In this document: positions 38,992 to 47,088 of the stretch, piece by piece | How positions within the stretch are numbered: the first letter of the stretch is position 1 | How the letters are laid out: every line of letters starts with the position of its first letter | NCBI RefSeq assembly: GCF_036345995.1 | Contig: NZ_CP107797.1 | Location: forward strand, 62,001 to 126,000 | From: Streptomyces sp. NBC_00557 | GTDB taxonomy: Bacteria > Actinomycetota > Actinomycetes > Streptomycetales > Streptomycetaceae | DNA length: 64,000 bases | Direction: 5' to 3' | Made by a program: the position numbers and the translations under genes | Notes under the pieces: generated by a model | Seen by the model: the letters and a program-made list of their open reading frames with translations, nothing else | The model's database searches: none | What the model was told of the DNA's origin: nothing

Positions 38992-40239
38992 TCATTCTCG
39001 AGAGCGGCTCGAACGGGCGTCGTGCAAAGCCGCCGAATAATCCTCGAGATCGATGTTCTCCGCGGCCCGCACGGACAGCCGCGAGAAGTATCCGGCCAGC
39101 ACGGGCAGTTGCAGGACCCGGTAGGCCAGGTTCCGGCCGCGGATCCCGCGCGCGGTGGCGGGGGCGAGCATGCGGCCCGCGCTGTCGGCGTTCTTCTGGC
39201 AGCCCAGGGCGTAGGCGCGGATCCGCTCCTCGTACGCGGCAAGGGCACCGCGGTGGTGGCCGGCACGCATCGCCAGTTCCCCGGCGAGCACGTACGCGCA
39301 CACGAGGGCGAGGCCGGTGCCCAGACCACCCATGGTCGCCCCGTAGCCCGCGTCGCCGAGCAGCACGACCCGGCCCTCGGAGAACCGGTCGACGCGGACC
39401 TGGGCCATGGCGTCGAAGTACACGTCGTCGGCCTCCTGAAGCGCCTTCAGGGCCCGCGGCACCTCCCAGCCCAGCCCGGCGTAGCGCTCGGCGAGGAGCG
39501 CGCGCTGCCGGTCGCCGCCGAGCCGCGCGTGCCCGGGGTCCGGCTCGGCGAACACCATGGTGACCAGGCACGTGGCCGGGTCCCCGCCGTAGTGACCCAG
39601 GCACAGGGCGCGGCCGGGGGCGTTGAACCACTGCGCGCAGCGGTCCAGACCGAGGTGGTTCGGGGCGTCGTAGACAGCGACGTAGTGGCCGAGGAAACGC
39701 AGGTGGTGCGGCTCGTCGCCGAACACCAGGCGGCGCACGTTCGAGTGCAGCCCGTCCGCGCCCACCACCAGGTCGAAGGTGCGGGGCGCGCCGTGTTCGA
39801 AGGTGACGTGCACCGCGTCCGGGGTCTGTTCCAGGACGGCGATGGAGTCCCCGAAGACGTACTCGGCACGGTCCCGGGTGTGCTCGTAGAGGATCTCGGA
39901 GAGGTCGCCGCGGAAGATCTCCACGTCGCCGCTCATGAACTCCGACGACAGCCTGGCCTGTTCCCGCCCGTCGGGGCCGAGGAAGCACTGGGCGCCCATG
40001 TGCGTCTGCCGGGCCCGCACCTCCTCCCACAGGCCCATCCGCCGCAGCACCGTGCGGTGCGCGGAGCCCCGCAGGTCGACGGCGAAACCGCCCCGGCGCA
40101 ACGCCGGGGCCTTCTCCACGAGCGTCACGGAACAGCCGTACGCGGTCAGCCAGTACGCGAGGGCCGGACCGGCGACGCTGGTACCGGAGATCAGGACACT
40201 CCGGCCGCGCAGGGCGTCGGTGGCGGCTTCTTCGCGCAT
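38992..40239 (-). CDS. FAD-dependent monooxygenase
   Basis: 415 aa; ATG 40239 has a very good GGAGGAA site 6 nt upstream, so longer starts were rejected. Class A flavoprotein monooxygenase of the TetX/PHBH type: the GxGxxG-equivalent reads ISGTSVAGPALAYWL, then VVGADGLHSNVRR for the DG motif, and VLLGDAGYGATMGGLGTGLAL for the GD motif. Such enzymes use NAD(P)H and O2 to hydroxylate or epoxidise small molecules in the cytoplasm. It is monocistronic, between mftE and the starter operon, and is a candidate for post-PKS oxidation of the macrolactam. A link with the mycofactocin genes is not indicated by family. Confidence 0.88.
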   Translation of the reverse strand: MREEAATDALRGRSVLISGTSVAGPALAYWLTAYGCSVTLVEKAPALRRGGFAVDLRGSAHRTVLRRMGLWEEVRARQTHMGAQCFLGPDGREQARLSSEFMSGDVEIFRGDLSEILYEHTRDRAEYVFGDSIAVLEQTPDAVHVTFEHGAPRTFDLVVGADGLHSNVRRLVFGDEPHHLRFLGHYVAVYDAPNHLGLDRCAQWFNAPGRALCLGHYGGDPATCLVTMVFAEPDPGHARLGGDRQRALLAERYAGLGWEVPRALKALQEADDVYFDAMAQVRVDRFSEGRVVLLGDAGYGATMGGLGTGLALVCAYVLAGELAMRAGHHRGALAAYEERIRAYALGCQKNADSAGRMLAPATARGIRGRNLAYRVLQLPVLAGYFSRLSVRAAENIDLEDYSAALHDARSSRSRE

Positions 40240-40444
40240 GCTGCTTCCTCCGTGAACGGGTGCGGCCCGGAACACCTCCTGCCGATTGTGTCCCAGTACC
40301 GGCGGGGCAACCGTCACGCTGCGCCGGGGACGGCCGGATACGGCTCCTCGGTCCCGGCGGCTCCCCCGCTCCCGGCGCCCCGCCCGTGTTGCGGGAACGG
40401 GACTGCGGGGAGGACGCCCGTGTGAGACCCGTGGAACGCCCGGT

Positions 40445-41203
40445 TCACCGGTCCGGCCGAATTCTGTCTCCGGACTCGCCGCCGTCCTGCCGGGCGGTGC
40501 GGGACGCGGAGGAGCAGACGGGATGCCAGCGGGTGCTGGCCGTCAGGAGATCGGCGGCCCAGCCGTCCAGGCGGCGGCGCCCGAGATCCGCCCGTGCCCC
40601 CCTGGGGTCGCCGAGCACCCCGTTCGGGGTGACCCCGCGCAACCCCACGCGCAGCAGCGCGGGCAGCAGGGCCGGCAGCGGCCGCCTGTCGCCTTCTTCG
40701 GCCCGTTCGCGGCGTACCGTGCCGGGCCGAAGGACCAGCATGGCCGAGGTCTCGGCCCGCCCGGCGTGACTGTCGGCCGGATCCCCTTCCGGTTCCCAGA
40801 AGTACGCCCGGCGTCCCTCCGCGCGCAGCCGCGCCACCGCCCGGCGCACAGGTACGGCATTGCCTCCGTGCGCCGAGACGAACGCGACGGCCGCGAACGC
40901 GTCGGCGGAGCGGCCCAGTTCGGTCAGCAGCAGTTCGGTGGCCTGCCGCCCGATCGACAAGGTGCCGGGGAACCCGGCGTGTTCCCCGCTGGAGCCGTAG
41001 GACACCGGCGGTGCCAGCACCACCCAGGGCCGGGCCGCCGCCAGCCGCTCCGCCAGCGCGAGCGCGATGTCCGTGTCCACCGTGAAGGGCAGGTGCGGCC
41101 CGTGCTGCTCGGTGGACCCCACCGGCACGACCAGGACGCTCCGGTCCGCCGTGGCGGCGATCTCCGGCCACGTCGCCTCCGCCAGCCTGCGCGGCTTCGG
41201 CAT
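40445..41203 (-). CDS. mftE: Mycofactocin precursor peptidase MftE (creatininase family)
   Basis: 252 aa, ATG 41203 with GGAAGG upstream. Creatininase-fold metallopeptidase: VPVGSTEQHGPHLPF supplies Glu and His metal ligands, with VDTDIAL, GSSGEHAGFPGT and FVSAHGGNA following. In mycofactocin biosynthesis MftE cuts the MftC-modified MftA and frees the Val-Tyr-derived piece (AHDP). It follows mftF after a 228-nt gap in which I see no gene. The C-terminal 40 residues are polar and Arg-rich and probably disordered. Confidence 0.9.
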   Translation of the reverse strand: MPKPRRLAEATWPEIAATADRSVLVVPVGSTEQHGPHLPFTVDTDIALALAERLAAARPWVVLAPPVSYGSSGEHAGFPGTLSIGRQATELLLTELGRSADAFAAVAFVSAHGGNAVPVRRAVARLRAEGRRAYFWEPEGDPADSHAGRAETSAMLVLRPGTVRRERAEEGDRRPLPALLPALLRVGLRGVTPNGVLGDPRGARADLGRRRLDGWAADLLTASTRWHPVCSSASRTARQDGGESGDRIRPDR

Positions 41204-41431
41204 CCGCCCCCCACCTTCCGTTTGCGAAGTCCGTATGTCGTTGTGTCGCGCGGGGCTTGGCACGGCCTGCACGTCGTCCTGTTCGCGTGGGCCTGGCATC
41301 GGCCTGCCCCCTCCGCGGGTCCGGCTCCGGCGTTCCGTTTGACGCCGTGCCGGCATGGCCCGTGCCCGGCCCCGTCGCCAGCCGCGTGACCCGTGCGAGG
41401 TGCCGGGCCGCGGGCATCCGGCCCACCCGGA

Positions 41432-42838
41432 TCAGGCCCGTCGCACCCCGTCCCGCCCCGGCCACTCCTGTGCGTCCGGAAGCAGTGGGGCCAGGGTGCG
41501 GTGCCGCAGGGCGCCCCACCAGACACCGGCGCCGTAGGCGAGGTCGTCGGCGATACGGGCCGGGAGCCACTGGTGCAGCGGCAGCGCGGGGCGCCCTGCG
41601 CGCCAGTCGGCCACATGGCGGCCCCAGGCGGCGGCCAGCAGCAGCCGCCCGTGCCGGGAGGCGGCCAGGGCCGGCACCGCCACCGGCCACCACGAGCGGG
41701 TGACCGCGTCCGCGAACATCCGGCCCGCACCCCAGTGGCCGCGCAGCGCCAGCGCCACCGACTCCTCGGCCGGTACGCCCACCCCGCGCAGTCTGCGCGG
41801 CAGCAGCGACGCGGTGATCAAGGCCGTGGCGGAGGCGGCGGCCGGCCGGCCCGCGGCCACGGCGCCCCAGCACGCCAGCGTCCAGGGCGACACCCGCACC
41901 GGCGCCGCCGCGGCACCGTGCCGCAGCGCGAGCGGCGCGGCCGACGTCCCGTAGTCGAAGCGCTGCCGCGCCCACGCCGACCACCGGGACCGCGGCGCGT
42001 GCCACACCTGGGCGGCCGGCTCGTAGCGCACGAGCTGCCCCTGGCCGGCCAGCCGCCACACCAGGTCGACGTCCTCGCCGAAGCGCAGGGTCTCGTCGAA
42101 CCCGCCGAGCGCGCGCAGCGCCGCGACCCGGACGACGAGGGCGGCGGTCGGCACGTAACTCACCCGGCTGCCGGGCCGCACGAGGGACGGCAGCGGCCCG
42201 AGGTCGATGGGGGAGCGGTCCTGCTCGTACCGGTCCAGCGCGCTGTCACCCGGCCGGCTGCGCACGCGCGGTGCCACCGCGGCCACCCGCGGATCGGCGA
42301 AGTGCGGCAACAGGGCCGCCAGCCAGCCCGGTTCGGGCACCACGTCCGCATCCAGGAAGGCGACCAGCTCCGTGTCCGCCAGCCGCCAGCCGCTGTTGCG
42401 CGCGGCGGCCGGACCGCGCGCGGCCGGATGCCGCACGGTGGCGCCGGGCAGCGGCACCGCGCTGCCGTCGTCCACCACCACGGTGGCGGCGAGTTCCGTC
42501 AGCCGTGCCAGTGTCGCCGTCACCCCGGGCCGGTCGCGGACCGGGATCACGGCGGTGACGTCGGCCTCGGTGAACGGGCCCGCGGTGTAACGGGGATGGA
42601 CCAGTCCGGCGGACACCAGCTGCTGAGCCAGCCGCCGGAGTCCGGGCGCACCGGACACCGCCTGACCGTCGAGCCAGCCGTCGACCAGCCGGGCGCCGGC
42701 CGCGCTCAGCCGCAGTACCCGGTAGGGCGAACCGCCGAGCAGCGTACGGCCGCCGTCCAGCCGGCTGAGGGAGACATCCGGGTCCAGACGCAGCAGGGCC
42801 GTCTCCGGCGTCGTCGCAGCCGCGCTCGGTGTGCTCAT
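41432..42838 (-). CDS. mftF: Mycofactocin glycosyltransferase MftF
   Basis: 468 aa, ATG overlaps the SDR stop (ATGA). A GT2 family catalytic domain occupies roughly residues 85-320: VTAVIPVRDRPG, TVVVDDGS, NSGWRLADTELVAFLDADVVPEPGW (DxD-type Asp pair) and FGEDVDLVWRL. An N-terminal PqqD-like segment (LLRLDPDVSLSRLDGGRTLLGG, about residues 14-80) precedes it, and hydrophobic segments follow. MftF attaches beta-1,4-linked glucose units to premycofactocin. Position and architecture match mycofactocin loci. Confidence 0.9.
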   Translation of the reverse strand: MSTPSAAATTPETALLRLDPDVSLSRLDGGRTLLGGSPYRVLRLSAAGARLVDGWLDGQAVSGAPGLRRLAQQLVSAGLVHPRYTAGPFTEADVTAVIPVRDRPGVTATLARLTELAATVVVDDGSAVPLPGATVRHPAARGPAAARNSGWRLADTELVAFLDADVVPEPGWLAALLPHFADPRVAAVAPRVRSRPGDSALDRYEQDRSPIDLGPLPSLVRPGSRVSYVPTAALVVRVAALRALGGFDETLRFGEDVDLVWRLAGQGQLVRYEPAAQVWHAPRSRWSAWARQRFDYGTSAAPLALRHGAAAAPVRVSPWTLACWGAVAAGRPAAASATALITASLLPRRLRGVGVPAEESVALALRGHWGAGRMFADAVTRSWWPVAVPALAASRHGRLLLAAAWGRHVADWRAGRPALPLHQWLPARIADDLAYGAGVWWGALRHRTLAPLLPDAQEWPGRDGVRRA

Positions 42839-43641
42839 GGCAGGAAACCTCCGTCGGCGTGGACGACCGTGCCCGTGATGGCGGACGCCTGCGCGCCGCA
42901 CAGCCAGCAGACCGCCGCCGCGACCTCCGCCGGCTCCAGCAGCCGCTGAAGCAGCTGGTGCCCGGCGAACTCGGCGGTGTCCGGCAGCCCGTACAGGTCG
43001 GCGCTGGCCTGGAGCATGGGGGTGCGGGTGGAGCCGGGGGAGACGGCGGTGGCGGTCACGCCGGTGCCGCGCAGGTCGGCGGCCAGACCCCGGATCAGGC
43101 CCACCACCGCGTGCTTGGCCGCGTTGTACCCGGCCAGATGCCACAGCCCGTGGTGGGCGGCCGCCGAGGCGAGCGCCACGAACCGGCCCGAGCGCGGCCC
43201 GGGCGCGGCCAGCAGCCGGGGTACGGCGGCGCGGGCCAGGTTGGCCACCCCGCGCACCCCGATGTCGAACAGGGCGTCCCACTCGGCGTCGGTGGTCTCC
43301 CACAGCGGCCGGCCCCCGGCCATCACCGCCGCCGCGGCCACGGCCGCGTGCAGCTGCCCGGAGTGCCGGTACGCCAGCTCGACCGCCGCGTCGAGGGCCG
43401 CCTGGTCGCGTACGTCGGCGACCACCGGCAGCACCGCGTCCGGCCACCGGTCCGCCAGCGCCGACAACTCCGTCTCGGTGCCCAGCCGATAGCCGACGCC
43501 GGGCAGGTCGCGGCACACGTCCACGGCCACGACCAGCCAGCCGTCCGCGGCCAGCCGTTCCACCACGGCCGCGCCGATCCCGCGGGCGGCGCCGGTCACG
43601 ACGGCCGTGCGCCGCCCGGCGGACCCGGGTGTGCCCTCCAT
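42835..43641 (-). CDS. Mycofactocin-coupled short-chain dehydrogenase
   Basis: 268 aa; ATG with GGGAGG 7 nt upstream. Classical SDR: VTGAARGIGAAVV for NAD binding, Ser in LASAAAH, and YNAAK catalytic pair. After the second strand (VAVDVC) there is an extra stretch of about 25 residues (RDLPGVGYRLGTETELSAL). Insertions here are a mark of SDRs that hold NAD(H) tightly and use mycofactocin as the external electron carrier. It sits between the ETF beta gene and mftF. The substrate (an alcohol or carbonyl) is unknown. A macrolactam or its precursor is possible, as is a general alcohol. Confidence 0.88.
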   Translation of the reverse strand: MEGTPGSAGRRTAVVTGAARGIGAAVVERLAADGWLVVAVDVCRDLPGVGYRLGTETELSALADRWPDAVLPVVADVRDQAALDAAVELAYRHSGQLHAAVAAAAVMAGGRPLWETTDAEWDALFDIGVRGVANLARAAVPRLLAAPGPRSGRFVALASAAAHHGLWHLAGYNAAKHAVVGLIRGLAADLRGTGVTATAVSPGSTRTPMLQASADLYGLPDTAEFAGHQLLQRLLEPAEVAAAVCWLCGAQASAITGTVVHADGGFLP

Positions 43642-43663
43642 CGCGGTCCTCCCTTCGTGGGCT

Positions 43664-44533
43664 TCAGGCCTCTCGCACCGGGGCGTGCACGCCGTGCTCC
43701 CGCAGCTCGGCGAGCAGCAGCTCGGCGGCCTCCTCGGGAGAGCCTGGGATCACCACGCGGGGCGGGGTCCGGGGCGGGGCCAGGGCACCGGTGAGCGCCA
43801 GGAGCCGTTGCCGGGTGCCGCCCTCGGGGGCGGACAGCGCCCTGGGACGGGGACGGTAGGGGCGAGGCCGGCCCGCCCGCACCGCGGCGCCCTCCCGCGC
43901 GCCCGCCCGCACCACGGCGATCTCCGCCCGGCGTGCGGCGAGGGCCGTGGCGAGGGGCGCGCGACGCGGCCGTACGGTCCCGGGCTCCACCGAGCACACC
44001 GCCGGCAGCGGAACCCGCAACTCCTCGGCGCGGCCCCCGTCCAGGCGGCGCACCGCGCGCAGCGACGCCCCGGCGGCACCCTGCTCACCGACCGTCAGCT
44101 CCGTGAGCCCCAATGCCTGAGCGGCACCCGACAGGTGGGCCAGCAGTGCCGGGGTGGCGCCGGTGCCGCGGTCCAGTGAGCGGTCCCCGCACACCACCAC
44201 CTGCGGCAGCGGGCCCCGCGCGGTGAGCCCGGCCAGCAGGCTGTGCGCGGTCGCCGCCTCGTCGCCGTCCGGGCCGTCGACGCGCAGCGCCTCGTCGGCA
44301 CCGGCGGCCAGGGCCTCCCGCAGCATCTCCTCGGCGCCCACGGGTCCCACGGTCACGGCCAGGCAGCGGCCGCCGAGCCGCTCGGCGAGCCGCAGCGCGT
44401 GTTCCAGCGCACACCGGTCGGCGGGGGAGGCCCCGGCCGCGTACGGGGCGCTCGGCGCGGTGCCGGTCAGTGGATGCGCGAAGGCGCGCGAATCCGTCCA
44501 GCGCAGGGCCGCGGCCACCAGCACGTCGCTCAC
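43664..44533 (-). CDS. Electron transfer flavoprotein beta subunit, mycofactocin-associated
   Basis: 289 aa; GTG 44533 overlaps the ferredoxin stop (GTGA). The sequence keeps the ETF-beta plan: AALRWTDS at the start, an ALEHALRLAERLGGRCLAVTVGP segment, DEALRV, VVCGDRSLDRGTGATPALLA and the PLPAVCSVEPGT motif. The C-terminal half is more divergent and Arg/Pro-rich. It pairs with the alpha subunit encoded three genes upstream to carry electrons from flavin dehydrogenases to the FixC/FixX-like acceptor. This gene set recurs beside mycofactocin genes. Confidence 0.85.
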   Translation of the reverse strand: MSDVLVAAALRWTDSRAFAHPLTGTAPSAPYAAGASPADRCALEHALRLAERLGGRCLAVTVGPVGAEEMLREALAAGADEALRVDGPDGDEAATAHSLLAGLTARGPLPQVVVCGDRSLDRGTGATPALLAHLSGAAQALGLTELTVGEQGAAGASLRAVRRLDGGRAEELRVPLPAVCSVEPGTVRPRRAPLATALAARRAEIAVVRAGAREGAAVRAGRPRPYRPRPRALSAPEGGTRQRLLALTGALAPPRTPPRVVIPGSPEEAAELLLAELREHGVHAPVREA

Positions 44534-44841
44534 CCCTGCCGGAAGGCGACCCCGTGGCCGCCCTCGGGATAGGACCAGGTGAGCGCGCCGGGCGCGTCGC
44601 ACACCTGGTAGCAGGTGCCGCACTCGAAGCACTGCTCGTAGTTGAAGAGGATGCCGCCGTCGTCCGTCGGCACGAACAGCGCGGCGGGGCAGGCGTGCAC
44701 ACAGGCGCGGACCTCGCAGGAGCGGCACACGTCGGTGTCCACCGTGATGTGCGCCCGCTCGGCGACACGGAAGTCCACCGTGGCCATGCGGTCCTCGAAG
44801 GACACTGCGGGCCGCTGGCCTTGGGGGCTGGTCTGGGTCAT
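44530..44841 (-). CDS. FixX-like ferredoxin
   Basis: 103 aa; ATG overlaps the FixC-like stop (ATGA). Two iron-sulphur motifs are visible: CRSCEVRACVHACPAAL and CFECGTCYQVCD. Family members bind one or two 4Fe-4S clusters and pass electrons between the FixC-type flavoprotein and the membrane quinone pool. The small size, position and motifs match FixX of ETF:quinone oxidoreductase systems. Confidence 0.9.
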   Translation of the reverse strand: MTQTSPQGQRPAVSFEDRMATVDFRVAERAHITVDTDVCRSCEVRACVHACPAALFVPTDDGGILFNYEQCFECGTCYQVCDAPGALTWSYPEGGHGVAFRQG

Positions 44842-46169
44842 CGGAAGGACCTCGCTGAGGTGAACGCGTCGGACAGCAGATGCCGCAGGCGCACACCGCG
44901 CCGGCGGGCCGCGTCCGACACCAGCCGGCGCAGACCCGGTTTGGGGCGCGGGTTGTCCACGGTGAAGAACCCCTGGGCCACGTCGCACAGCAGCCCCGGG
45001 TACGACCGCTGCACCCGGTCGGAGAAGACCAGTCCCGGCACCCGGCGCAGCCTGCGGTGGTCGGCCAGCACGAAGGACTCCTCCAGCAGACGGCGGTAAC
45101 CGGCCAGCCCGGTACGGGAGGTGTCGCCCGCCGCGATCGCCTCGGCGGCGGCCCGGCCGGCGTACATGCCCGCGCCGAGCGCGTAGTTGACGCCCTCCAG
45201 CCAGACACCCGCGGCCAGGCACATGGCCCCCGCGTCCCCGGCCACGAGCATGCCGTCGGTGACGAGTTCGGGCATGGTGTCGTAGCCGCCCTCCGGGATC
45301 AGGTGCGCGGAGTACTCCTTCAGCTCGGCGCCGCGCAGCAGCGGGGCGATCGCCGGGTGCTCCTTCAGCCCGGCCAGCACCGCCTCCGGCCGTACGCCGG
45401 ACGCGGTGAGCCCGGTGAGCGACAGCACCACGCCGACGCTGACCGACTCCAGGTTCGTGTAGAGGAAGCCACCGCCGGGGATGCCGCCGGTGCCGCCGAG
45501 GATCTCGATGTCCTGGCCGTGCCGCCCGCTCAGCCCGAACCGTTCCTCGACGACCTCGCGCGGCAGGGCGAGGGTCTCCTTCACGCCCAGCGAGGTGTGC
45601 TCGGCCTGCTTGCCGGACACCTTCGCGAAAAGCCCCGCCTCCTTGGCGAGGAAGGAGTTGACGCCGTCGCAGGCGATGACGACCCGGCCGGTCAGGTCGC
45701 CGCCCGGCCGGTCGGTGCGCACTCCGGTGACCTTCCCCGCGGTGTCGCGCAGCAGCCCGGTGGCCGTGGTGGACGGCACCAGCACGGCGCCCGCCTCCTC
45801 GGCGAGCCGGGCGAGCCAGCCGTCCAGCTCGGCACGGAAGGCGGTGGCCCCGTTGTACGGGGGGCGGCCCCAGTCCTCGGCGCGGAAGTCGACGGTGAGC
45901 GCCTGGCTGCCGGTGAGCAGCATGGTGGAGCGCCGGGTGACCCAGCGCTGCACCGGCATGTGCTCCCACCAGCCCGGCACCAGCTCGTCCAGGATCCGGC
46001 CGTAGACCACGCCGCCGTACACGTTCTTGGCGCCCGGGTAGGGACCGCGCTCCAGCAGCGCCACCGACAGCCCGGCGCGCGCCGCCTCCAGCGCGGCCGC
46101 CGACCCGGCGGGGCCCGCGCCGACCACGACGACGTCGAAGGCGGGCGCCGGATTCGTCTCAGGCGGCAT
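44838..46169 (-). CDS. FixC-like ETF:quinone oxidoreductase flavoprotein
   Basis: 443 aa, ATG 46169, 11-nt overlap with the alpha subunit gene. FAD-binding N-terminus VVVVGAGPAGSAAALEAAR, an Arg/Glu loop (LLERGPYPGAK), and a second FAD contact, LVAGDAGAMCLAAGVWLEGVNYALGAG region. It belongs to the geranylgeranyl reductase/FixC family. With ETF and the ferredoxin encoded next to it, it should deliver electrons from mycofactocin-linked dehydrogenation to the respiratory chain at the membrane. No transmembrane helix is evident, so it would be peripheral. Confidence 0.9.
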   Translation of the reverse strand: MPPETNPAPAFDVVVVGAGPAGSAAALEAARAGLSVALLERGPYPGAKNVYGGVVYGRILDELVPGWWEHMPVQRWVTRRSTMLLTGSQALTVDFRAEDWGRPPYNGATAFRAELDGWLARLAEEAGAVLVPSTTATGLLRDTAGKVTGVRTDRPGGDLTGRVVIACDGVNSFLAKEAGLFAKVSGKQAEHTSLGVKETLALPREVVEERFGLSGRHGQDIEILGGTGGIPGGGFLYTNLESVSVGVVLSLTGLTASGVRPEAVLAGLKEHPAIAPLLRGAELKEYSAHLIPEGGYDTMPELVTDGMLVAGDAGAMCLAAGVWLEGVNYALGAGMYAGRAAAEAIAAGDTSRTGLAGYRRLLEESFVLADHRRLRRVPGLVFSDRVQRSYPGLLCDVAQGFFTVDNPRPKPGLRRLVSDAARRRGVRLRHLLSDAFTSARSFR

Positions 46170-47088
46170 CGCCCACCTCCCTCAGCCTGCGGGTCAGCGC
46201 GGCGAGCACGGCGGGCGCGTCGGCCACGATGCCCAGGTCGGCCATGGCGGTCATCGGGCAGTACGGGTCGGTGTTCACGCTCACCACATGGCGCGGCGCG
46301 CCGAGCCCGCCGGTGTGGTGCGGGGCGCCGGAGACACCGAACGCGACGTACAGGTCGGGGTCGACGGTGACGCCGGTGGTGCCGATCTGCCGGGCGTACT
46401 CCAGCCAGCCCGCGTCGGTGACCACGCGGGTGCCGCCCACCGCCATGTCCAGGGCGGCACCGGCCTCGGCGAGCAGCGCCACGGCCTCGGGACCGCCCAG
46501 CCCGCCGCCCGCACCGAGCACCCGGCGGGCGGCGGCCAGATCACCGGCGTCGGCCGAGGTGTCGAGGTCGGCCACGTGCACCGCGTCGGGGACGGCGGGC
46601 GCGGGGGCGGACAGGGTGAGTTCGCCGGTCTCCACAGGGCCCGGCACGGGCACCGCGCCGCGCACCCCGGGCTCCAGGGTGGCCACGAAGGGGCCGTCCA
46701 CGGTCAGTTCGACCAGTGCGCTGCCGCCCAGGCGCAGCACGTCGGCGCCGTGCGGAAGCACCTCGAGGGCGCTGGCGAGGAGCGGCCGCCCCAGCTCGGC
46801 GGCGAGGCGCGGCGCGAGGTCCCGGCCGTCCGGGGAGGCAGGCAGGATCACGATGCGCACGGCGGCGAGCAGCGGCGCGAGTGCGACGGACAGGGCGGCG
46901 GGCGAGGTCCCGCTGTCGGCCGTCCACACCCGCCGGGCCGCGACCAGCTCCCGGGCCCCGGCGGCGGCCCGCGAACCGGCCACCAGCGCGTGTCCGTCCG
47001 CCTCGGCCACGGCCTCGTCCGCGCCCAGCGGAAGCACCCCGTCCCGTACGACGAGCACGGCGACCCGCTCGGGCAGGCGGGCGCTCAC
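46159..47088 (-). CDS. Electron transfer flavoprotein alpha subunit, mycofactocin-associated
   Basis: 309 aa, GTG overlapping the FadH/OYE stop (GTGA). The C-terminal 120 residues are the FAD-binding part of ETF-alpha: LGAGGGLGGPEAVALL, GGTRVVTDAGW, QIGTTGVTVDPDLYVAFGVSG, HHTGGLG and VNTDPYCPMTAMADLGIV. The N-terminal half is a divergent Rossmann domain. It acts as a heterodimer with the beta subunit encoded three genes downstream. Confidence 0.9.
   Translation of the reverse strand: MSARLPERVAVLVVRDGVLPLGADEAVAEADGHALVAGSRAAAGARELVAARRVWTADSGTSPAALSVALAPLLAAVRIVILPASPDGRDLAPRLAAELGRPLLASALEVLPHGADVLRLGGSALVELTVDGPFVATLEPGVRGAVPVPGPVETGELTLSAPAPAVPDAVHVADLDTSADAGDLAAARRVLGAGGGLGGPEAVALLAEAGAALDMAVGGTRVVTDAGWLEYARQIGTTGVTVDPDLYVAFGVSGAPHHTGGLGAPRHVVSVNTDPYCPMTAMADLGIVADAPAVLAALTRRLREVGDAA

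Noticed and set aside
41204..41431. Possible extra gene between mftF and mftE
   Set aside because: The frames are Arg/Pro-rich shadows without a ribosome site; nothing supports a gene or RNA here.
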